From Conexibacter woesei DSM 14684 (GTDB lineage: Bacteria; Actinomycetota; Thermoleophilia; Solirubrobacterales; Solirubrobacteraceae), in contig NC_013739.1 of the NCBI RefSeq assembly GCF_000025265.1, positions 1,798,001 through 1,862,000 on the forward strand: 64,000 nt of DNA, given 5' to 3'. Every line of letters begins with the position of its first letter. The first letter of the stretch is position 1. A program made the position numbers and the translations under genes. Below, in pieces: positions 58,786 to 64,000 of the stretch. Below the pieces are notes generated by a model. That model was not told the DNA's origin. It did not search any database and saw only the letters and a program-made list of their open reading frames with translations.

Positions 58786-58831
58786 CCCCCTGTTTACAAG
58801 ACAGGTGCTCTACCAGCTGAGCTACTCGGGC
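58759..58831 (-). tRNA. tRNA-Thr (anticodon TGT)
   Basis: A full cloverleaf reads on the minus strand from 58831: acceptor GCCCGAG/CTCGGGC, D stem GCTC/GAGC, anticodon stem CCTGT/ACAGG with loop CTTGTAA (anticodon TGT), T stem AGGGG/CCCCT with loop TTCGAGT. CCA is not encoded. The element's integrase gene overlaps its 3' half, so the element restores the 3' end of the gene. Confidence 0.95.
58774..58800. other. attR within tRNA-Thr
   Basis: TCGAACC (58774-58780) and CTGTTTACAAG (58790-58800) are shared with the left end at 34021-34047. The core covers the anticodon loop and 3' anticodon stem, a common crossover site for tyrosine integrases. Confidence 0.65.
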
Positions 58832-58844
58832 AAGGCAGCCGAGT

Positions 58845-59399
58845 CTACCCGCGCCCGACCGCCGCGCGTTCGAGGTCGCCGTGCCCGTTGCGCGAGACGT
58901 ACTGCTGGAGCGGGTCGTCGGGCTCGGGTTCGACGGCCGGCGGGGGCGGGGGGCCGTTGAGGCGGTGCTCCAGCTCGCCCAGCAGGACGCCGAACAGCGC
59001 GTGGCGCCAGACCGCCTGCCAGAAGGCACGGCGGCTGCCCGTCAGGACCGGCAGCTTGGCGCGACCGGGGTGGTGGCGGTCGCTGAGGCGGCCCAGCGGC
59101 CACAGCGCGACGTGCTCGGCGAGCGCGAGCGCCGCCCCGCGGGCGGCGGGCGGCCCCGGCAGGCTGGGGGAGAGCTGCGCGTAGACGGCGCCGAACAGCG
59201 CGCCGTTCTGCACGTGCAGCGCGAGTCCCGGCGCGAACCAGCCGCCGCGCTCGCCGGTGACGAAGCGGCCGAGCAGCTCGACGTCGTCGTAGCGGCTGCC
59301 GAACACGCGCTTGTCGAGCGGCTGCTGGAGCGCCCAGATCGCCGCGGCGGCGGCGCCTGCGAGCGCACCGCGCGCAGTGCGTCTGCGGTCGATTCGCAT
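58845..59399 (-). CDS. Membrane protein of unknown function
   Basis: 184 residues. Several short hydrophobic helices (about 10-25 AGAAAAAIWALQQ, 55-80 APGLALHVQNGALFGAVYAQ, 90-105, 125-140) and a Pro-rich C-terminal tail. I do not recognise the family. Host gene just outside the element, divergent from plsC-gpsA. Confidence 0.55.
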   Translation of the reverse strand: MRIDRRRTARGALAGAAAAAIWALQQPLDKRVFGSRYDDVELLGRFVTGERGGWFAPGLALHVQNGALFGAVYAQLSPSLPGPPAARGAALALAEHVALWPLGRLSDRHHPGRAKLPVLTGSRRAFWQAVWRHALFGVLLGELEHRLNGPPPPPAVEPEPDDPLQQYVSRNGHGDLERAAVGRG

Positions 59400-59466
59400 C
59401 GTCCGAGCACCATAGCGCGCGCCTGCGCGCCTGTAACGCGCATGTGGAGGATGGGTACGTAAACCG

Positions 59467-61131
59467 ATGAGTCAGAGCCACGACGCACTCCACCGGCGTG
59501 CCCGCGAACGCGGCGTCAACCCGGTCGTCTACTGGATCGTTCGCGCGGTCTTCCAGCCGTTCTTCCACCTCTACTTCCGGCTGTCGCGCGTCGGACGGGA
59601 GCACATCCCGGACGGCCCGGTGATCTTCGCGGCCAACCATCGCAGCTTCCTCGACCCGTTCATCATCGGGACGATGTCGCGGCGGCCGTTGTACTACGTC
59701 GCGAAGGAGGAGCTGTTCAAGAAGCCGCTGCAGGCGTGGTTCCTGAACTCGCTCGGCGCCTTCCCCGTCTCGCGCGGCAACGGCGACACCGAGACGATCG
59801 ACACGGCGAAGGCGATCCTCGCGCGCGGGGACTCTGTGCTGATCTTCCCTGAGGGCACGCGCGTGCGCCCCGGCCCGCCCGGCAGAGCCAAGCGCGGCGT
59901 CGGACGGCTCGTGCTGGAGACCGGCGTGCCGGTCGTCCCGCTGGCGCTGATCGGCACGACCGACGTGCGCAGAGGCTGGCGCATACGGCCGAGAAAGATC
60001 CGCATCCGCGCGGGCCAGCCGCTCACGTTCCCGAAGGTCGAGAACGCCTCGCGCGAGCTGGCGGCGGCCGTCACCGACCGCATCTGGCCCAACGTGATGC
60101 TGCAGTGGGAGTGGCTCGGCGGCATCACGCCGCTGCGCCGCGCCGCCGTCGTCGGCGCCGGCTCGTGGGGGACCACGCTCGCCGTGATGCTCGCGCGCGG
60201 CGGCCTCGAGGTCGACCTCGGCACGCGCACCCGCGAGCAGGCGGAGTTGCTGCGGCGCGAGCGCGTCAACGAGCGCTACCTGCCCGGCGTCGAGCTGCCC
60301 GAGGCGGTGCGCGTCGCGCCCGCCGGCGAGCTGGAGCTGGGCGCGCACGACCTCGTCTGCCTCGCCGTTCCGGCCCGCGCACTGCCCGCCGCGCTCGCGG
60401 CCCACGGCGCGCGGATCCCCGCCCGCGCCGGCGTCCTCGTCGTCTCCAAGGGCCTCGTGCCGCCGCTCGCGTCGCTGCCGTCTGCCTACGCGGCGGAGCG
60501 CGTGCAGGCGCGCTCGGTCGCCGCGCTCGGCGGCCCGTCGCACGCCGCCGACGCGCTCGTCAACGGCGCCTCGATCGTGCTCGCGACCGCCGACGACGCG
60601 TTCGCGCACGAGCTCGCGACCGTGCTCGGCGCGGCCGGCTTCGACGTCCACACGACGCGCGACGTCGCCGGCGTCGAGCTGGCCGGCTGCGCGAAGAACG
60701 CCGCCGTGCTCGCTGCGTCCGCTGCGGCAGCGACGGCCGGGCCGAACGTCGCCGGCGCCGCCGCCGGCAAGGTCTTCGCCGAGATCGCCCAGCTCGCCCG
60801 CCGCCACGGCGGCGCGCCCGAGACGTTCGCCGGCCTCGCCGGCACCGGCGATCTCGTCGCGACCGTCGTCGCCGACGGCAGCCGCAACCGCCGCGCCGGC
60901 GAGCTGCTCGCGCAGGGCGTCCCGGCGGAGGAGATCGCCCGCTCGCTCGGCCAGGCGGCCGAGGCGGTCGACAGCGTCCCGCTGCTCGCGACGCTGCTGG
61001 AACAGGCGAGACTGCAGGCGCCCGCGACGACCGGCCTGGCCGCGCTCGTCGAGGGCCGGATCGCGCCTGAGCAGTGGACGGCGACGGTCACGAAGCCGAC
61101 CGTCCGTCCACGCAAGGCGAAGGCGGCCTAG
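59467..61131 (+). CDS. PlsC-GpsA fusion: acylglycerophosphate acyltransferase + glycerol-3-phosphate dehydrogenase
   Basis: 554 residues. Residues 1-210 are an acyltransferase of the PlsC family with the H-x4-D motif H58/D63 (NHRSFLD) and FPEGTR near 127. Residues from about 218 on are NAD(P)-dependent glycerol-3-phosphate dehydrogenase: GAGSWGTTLAVML nucleotide-binding motif, a GGPSHA variant of the usual GPSFA, catalytic Lys410 (GCAKNAAV) and a typical C-terminal helical domain (GLAGTGDLVATVVADGSRNR). GpsA makes sn-glycerol-3-phosphate and PlsC later makes phosphatidate. Fusing these non-consecutive steps is unusual; the intervening PlsY-type step would be elsewhere. Confidence 0.92.
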   Translation: MSQSHDALHRRARERGVNPVVYWIVRAVFQPFFHLYFRLSRVGREHIPDGPVIFAANHRSFLDPFIIGTMSRRPLYYVAKEELFKKPLQAWFLNSLGAFPVSRGNGDTETIDTAKAILARGDSVLIFPEGTRVRPGPPGRAKRGVGRLVLETGVPVVPLALIGTTDVRRGWRIRPRKIRIRAGQPLTFPKVENASRELAAAVTDRIWPNVMLQWEWLGGITPLRRAAVVGAGSWGTTLAVMLARGGLEVDLGTRTREQAELLRRERVNERYLPGVELPEAVRVAPAGELELGAHDLVCLAVPARALPAALAAHGARIPARAGVLVVSKGLVPPLASLPSAYAAERVQARSVAALGGPSHAADALVNGASIVLATADDAFAHELATVLGAAGFDVHTTRDVAGVELAGCAKNAAVLAASAAAATAGPNVAGAAAGKVFAEIAQLARRHGGAPETFAGLAGTGDLVATVVADGSRNRRAGELLAQGVPAEEIARSLGQAAEAVDSVPLLATLLEQARLQAPATTGLAALVEGRIAPEQWTATVTKPTVRPRKAKAA

Positions 61132-61165
61132 CCCCGCCGACCCCGGCGCGGGATACTCCAATGCG

Positions 61166-61711
61166 GTGTCTGATCCCCCGAGCAGATCCAAGGCTGAGCT
61201 CGATCGCGAGTTCTCCGAGCTGTACCGCTCCCACCTGCGCGACGTCTACTCGTACGCGTACTACCGCGTCGGCAACCACCACGACGCCGAGGATCTCACC
61301 GAGCAGACCTTCCTGCAGGCGTATCGTCACTACGAGCGCGCGCTGCGCGAGTCCGACGGCCGGCCGCTGCGACCGTGGCTCATTCGCATCGCGCACAACC
61401 TCGCCGCGAACTTCTACCGCGACCGCGCGCGCAAGCCGCAGGCCGCGATCGAGGACGCGGGGTTGATCTCCGCGCCGCACACGACCGAGACGCTCGTCGA
61501 GGGGCGCGAGGAGCTGGAGGAGATCCTCGCCGGCGTCCAGCAGCTGCCCGACGATCGCCGCGAGGCGCTGATCATGCGCTTCGCGCTCGGGATGGACAAC
61601 CGCGAGATCGCCCGCGCGCTCGGCCGCAGCGACGGTGCGACGAAGGTGCTGCTGCACCGCGCGATCAAGCAGCTGGAGGGCATCGTCTCCCAGCCGGAGC
61701 CGAGCGCGTGA
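61166..61711 (+). CDS. ECF-type sigma-70 family RNA polymerase sigma factor
   Basis: 181 residues from GTG. Region 2 (about 18-85: VYSYAYYRVGNHHDAEDLTE, then QTFLQAYRHYE, RPWLIRIAHNLAANFYRDRA) and region 4 (about 120-172: LPDDRREALIMRFALGMDNR, then EIARALGRSDGATKVLLHRA). A probable stress or envelope sigma factor. It overlaps the next gene by four bases; that small membrane protein may be its regulator. Confidence 0.9.
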   Translation: MSDPPSRSKAELDREFSELYRSHLRDVYSYAYYRVGNHHDAEDLTEQTFLQAYRHYERALRESDGRPLRPWLIRIAHNLAANFYRDRARKPQAAIEDAGLISAPHTTETLVEGREELEEILAGVQQLPDDRREALIMRFALGMDNREIARALGRSDGATKVLLHRAIKQLEGIVSQPEPSA

Positions 61712-62055
61712 GCACGACCGAGTTCGAGGAGCGCCTCCGCGCCGCGCTGCATCCGGTCGACCCACCGGATGACCTCAAGCTGCGCGTCGAGAGCACGCTC
61801 GTGAGCCTCACGGAGCTGGCCGCCGACGAGCTGGAGGCGTGGGAGCTGTCGTCGATGCGCGACCCGCGCAACTGGGTGCGCCCGGCCGCCGCGGTCGTCG
61901 TCGGCGCCGGCGCCGGAACCGCGCTGGTCGCGCTGCGCGTCCGCAGTCGCCACCGCAAGCGCAAGTCGCAGTCGGTCGACCTGCTCGACCTCGCCGAGCG
62001 GACCGTCCGCGACGTCGCCGACGAGGCGCGCAAGCTGCTTCCGCAGCGGGACTGA
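61708..62055 (+). CDS. Small membrane protein, possible anti-sigma factor
   Basis: 115 residues from GTG, ATGA-type overlap with the sigma gene. A helical N-terminus (STTEFEERLRAALHPVDPPD) like sigma-regulator proteins, one membrane helix (about 60-76: PAAAVVVGAGAGTALVALRV) and a basic tail. No zinc-binding anti-sigma motif (H-x3-C-x2-C) is present, so the anti-sigma role rests on coupling alone. Confidence 0.55.
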   Translation: MSTTEFEERLRAALHPVDPPDDLKLRVESTLVSLTELAADELEAWELSSMRDPRNWVRPAAAVVVGAGAGTALVALRVRSRHRKRKSQSVDLLDLAERTVRDVADEARKLLPQRD

Positions 62056-62126
62056 GCGGCCCGCGCCGCACCGCGGAAACCGCCCTCAGCAACGCGAAAG
62101 GTCCGGCTGCTAGCGTCCGCTCGGCC

Positions 62127-62951
62127 ATGGCCACCTGTTACCGCCACCCCACGCGCGAGACGGGCGTCGCCTGCTCCAACTGCGGCCGCCCGATCTGCCC
62201 CGACTGCATGACGCCGACGCCGGTCGGCATGCGCTGCCCCGAGTGCTCGCGCGAGAAGACGAAGGTCCACCGCGGCCCGGTGCGTCGTCCGACGACGGAG
62301 CCGACGGCGACGTACGTCCTGATCGCGATCAGCGTGCTCGCCTACGTCGGCGAGCTGGCCTCGGGCGGGCGGATCAACGACGCCGGCGGGACGCTGTACG
62401 AGAACGGTGTCCTGTGGGGGCCGTACATCGCGCAGAGAGACGAGATATGGCGGATGGTCACATCCGGCTTCCTGCACGCGAGCCTCTTCCACATCCTCTT
62501 CAACATGTGGTTCATCTGGGTGCTCGGCAGGATGCTGGAGCCGGTGCTCGGGCACGTGCGCTTCGTGACGCTCTACTTCACCGCGCTGCTGTGCGGCTCG
62601 TTCGCGGTGCTGCTGCTGGAGCCGACCGCCCCGACGATCGGCGCCTCCGGCGCGGCGTTCGGCCTGCTCGGAGCCGCGATCGTCGAGGCGCGTGCGCGCG
62701 GACTCGACCTGTGGGCGTCCGGCCTCGCGCTCACGGCCGGCCTGAACTTCCTGATCACGTTCACGCTCCCCGGCATCTCGATCGGCGGCCATGTCGGCGG
62801 CTTCCTCGGCGGCCTGCTCGTCGCGGTGATCTACCAGCAGGGCGACCGCATGCGCCTCCCGCGCGCCGCGACCCTCGGGGCGTGCATCGCGATCGCGGTC
62901 CTGGCAGTGCTCGGCGGCGTCGCCGTCGCGGGCAGCAGAGGCCTGATGTAG
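62127..62951 (+). CDS. Rhomboid intramembrane serine protease with N-terminal zinc ribbon
   Basis: 274 residues from the ATG at 62127. The first 45 residues form a B-box-like zinc finger (CYRHP, CSNCGRPICPDC, GMRCPEC). Six membrane helices follow with rhomboid signatures: WRMVTSGFLHASLFHILFNM, catalytic S174 in GASGAAFG and H222 in GGHVGGF. It cleaves membrane proteins within the bilayer; substrates are unknown. The zinc finger plus rhomboid combination is common in actinobacteria. Confidence 0.93.
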   Translation: MATCYRHPTRETGVACSNCGRPICPDCMTPTPVGMRCPECSREKTKVHRGPVRRPTTEPTATYVLIAISVLAYVGELASGGRINDAGGTLYENGVLWGPYIAQRDEIWRMVTSGFLHASLFHILFNMWFIWVLGRMLEPVLGHVRFVTLYFTALLCGSFAVLLLEPTAPTIGASGAAFGLLGAAIVEARARGLDLWASGLALTAGLNFLITFTLPGISIGGHVGGFLGGLLVAVIYQQGDRMRLPRAATLGACIAIAVLAVLGGVAVAGSRGLM

Positions 62952-63025
62952 GCGGCCCGCTCGCCGCTCGGGCCGCCCGCCGCCGCCGCTCGCGCCGCCC
63001 GCCGCCCGCACCGCCCATCAACGCA

Positions 63026-63052
63026 GCGCGCCCGCGGGATCCGCGGGCGCGC
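63026..63052. terminator. Bidirectional terminator between rhomboid and secreted-protein genes
   Basis: A perfect 12-pair stem GCGCGCCCGCGG (63026-63037) with CCGCGGGCGCGC (63041-63052) and a three-base loop lies between two convergent genes. It can end transcription from both sides. Confidence 0.75.
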
Positions 63053-63080
63053 GTGGTGCGTCTCTGTCAGACCTGGTCCG

Positions 63081-63821
63081 CTACGGGCGGCAGCTGATGA
63101 AGCCGGTGGTGCTCGTCGGACTGCCGGTGCCGCTTCGGAACGAGAAGCTGCCGCCGATCGGGGCTCTGCCGCCGCTCGGGCATCTCTTCGCCTCGATGAA
63201 GCCGCGCTTTCTGCCTCTGACCGTGCGCGTCGCGCCGACCGTCGTGTTGAATCTCTTGAGCACGGCGAACCAGCCGTCGGAGATCTCCTGCAGCGTGTCC
63301 GGCACGTTCGCCGTCAGGCGGTAGCCGTATCTGCCGCTCGTCTTGACGAGCGGCGCGTCGAACGCCTCACTGATCAGGACCGGATTGGTCGCGTAGATGT
63401 GGACGGTCAGGCTCTTGCCGCCCGCGCCGTTGAAGATCGTGACTCTGCCGGGGACGTTGTAGACGTCCGCGTTCGGGACGTCGGCGCGCAGCGAGCCCTT
63501 GCCGACCTGCGAGCCCTTCGGACAGCTGGTGAATCTGCCGCGCTTCGCGTTGATCTGCGCGGCGGTGCACGACGGGAACAGCTTGCCGTTGTGGACCGCG
63601 TTGTTGGGGAAGTCCAGGACCGCCTTCGCCACCGTCGGCTGCTCGCCGGCGGCAGGCGTGATCGTGAACGCGATCGACAGGTCGAGAGGGGTCCCGACCG
63701 GCCCCTTGTTCGGCGAGATCTTTCCGGTTATCCCGGATTCCGCGGCCATCGCCGCGGGGGCGGTGGCGAGCAGCAGCGCCGAGGCTGCGGCGAGGGAAAG
63801 GATGCGACCTCTTGATGACAT
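63081..63821 (-). CDS. Secreted protein of unknown function
   Basis: 246 residues from the ATG at 63821, which directly precedes a typical signal peptide (RILSLAAASALLLATAPAAMA). The mature part begins like an immunoglobulin-type beta domain (ISPNKGPVGTPLDLSIAFTI). It has paired cysteines (FPSCTAAQINAKRGRFTSCP), GRYGYRLTANVP and a late CPSGGRAP segment ending with a cysteine. Layout resembles 763-1677. No enzyme motif is seen; probably a surface or extracellular protein. Confidence 0.65.
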   Translation of the reverse strand: MSSRGRILSLAAASALLLATAPAAMAAESGITGKISPNKGPVGTPLDLSIAFTITPAAGEQPTVAKAVLDFPNNAVHNGKLFPSCTAAQINAKRGRFTSCPKGSQVGKGSLRADVPNADVYNVPGRVTIFNGAGGKSLTVHIYATNPVLISEAFDAPLVKTSGRYGYRLTANVPDTLQEISDGWFAVLKRFNTTVGATRTVRGRKRGFIEAKRCPSGGRAPIGGSFSFRSGTGSPTSTTGFISCRP

Positions 63822-64000
63822 GAGGCGATGGTAAACGAGCGTGTACCAGCCCGTAAAGGCCCAACCGGCCGGGTGTCGGAGGGTGAACACACTGCGGCCG
63901 GACACCGAAACTCTGGCCATCGAGGAACGTTGCCGCCGGGCGGAGGAGCGATTCCTCCGCCCGGACGGCGAAGCTGCGTGAGTCGCCTAGCGACGGCAGG
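63822..64000. other. Upstream region at the window edge, no gene seen
   Basis: This holds the promoter and leader of the secreted-protein gene on the minus strand. An in-frame ATG at 63920 would extend that protein by 33 residues in front of the signal peptide, which I consider unlikely. I see no RNA or repeat here. Confidence 0.5.

Larger units (their letters stand above)
34021..58800. mobile_element. Integrated headless contractile-tail element (tailocin-like prophage) in tRNA-Thr
   Basis: Bounded on the right by tRNA-Thr, with integrase and excisionase beside it, and on the left by a decayed copy of the tRNA 3' half (TCGAACC and CTGTTTACAAG at the same 16-base spacing). Inside: repressor/Cro switch, possible replication genes, endolysin, holin and a full contractile tail set from sheath to fibres in canonical order. 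No terminase, portal, prohead protease or major capsid gene is visible in about 24.8 kb. Either it is an R-type tailocin that kept its integrase, or a satellite or decayed prophage that lost its head module. No AAA+ ATPase of eCIS type is present. Confidence 0.8.

Noticed and set aside
34021-58800. Extracellular contractile injection system (eCIS/PVC) rather than phage-derived tail
   Set aside because: No AAA+ ATPase or toxin cargo genes are present, and lysis genes, integrase, Cro-like switch and P2-like gene order favour a phage origin.
63822-63920. N-terminal extension of the secreted protein at the right edge
   Set aside because: It would put 33 residues before a normal signal peptide; the ATG at 63821 fits export better.

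Overview
The window is very GC-rich bacterial DNA. GC-ending codons, GTG/TTG starts, secreted collagen-like proteins and heavy use of the arginine codon AGA suggest a high-GC actinobacterium, most likely Thermoleophilia/Solirubrobacterales (Conexibacter-like). That placement is inference; no rRNA is present.

Left part (1-4760): the end of an MMPL exporter, a secreted protein of unknown role, a decayed AbiEi/DUF559 gene, and a divergent MFS efflux pump / MarR regulator pair with a palindromic operator between them.

Central part (about 4840-32820): a cobalamin (vitamin B12) island. I recognise six cobalamin riboswitches, each in front of an operon. Two head enzymes known as B12-independent replacements: class I ribonucleotide reductase nrdBA, and metE followed by a short core-MetE-like protein. 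The other four form two divergent pairs. They control surface proteins built from the parts of vertebrate intrinsic factor/transcobalamin: an alpha/alpha-toroid (prenyltransferase-like repeats) and a DUF4430 beta-domain. One protein (27859-29958) carries both parts in a single chain, as intrinsic factor does. Companions are beta-propellers (PD40-like and RCC1-like), collagen-like stalks, an ExbB/MotA-type channel and a DUF2149 membrane protein. I read this as a candidate bacterial extracellular B12 capture (and possibly energised uptake) system. A CtpE-like P-type ATPase lies between the two halves.

Right-centre (34021-58800): an integrated element bounded by a tRNA-Thr gene and a decayed copy of its 3' half. 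It has a tyrosine integrase, a probable excisionase, a CI/Cro-like switch with three operators, possible replication genes, an endolysin, a holin and a complete contractile tail (sheath, tube, frameshifted chaperone, tape measure, two hub paralogues, spike, gp25, J, I, fibres). I find no terminase, portal, protease or capsid gene, so it looks like a tailocin or a headless prophage. Its LamG-PhoD-GpI fusion is an unusual receptor-binding design.

Right end (58760-64000): tRNA-Thr, a membrane protein of unknown role, a PlsC-GpsA fusion for phospholipid synthesis, an ECF-type sigma factor with a small membrane partner, a zinc-ribbon rhomboid protease, and a secreted protein facing it across a strong bidirectional terminator.
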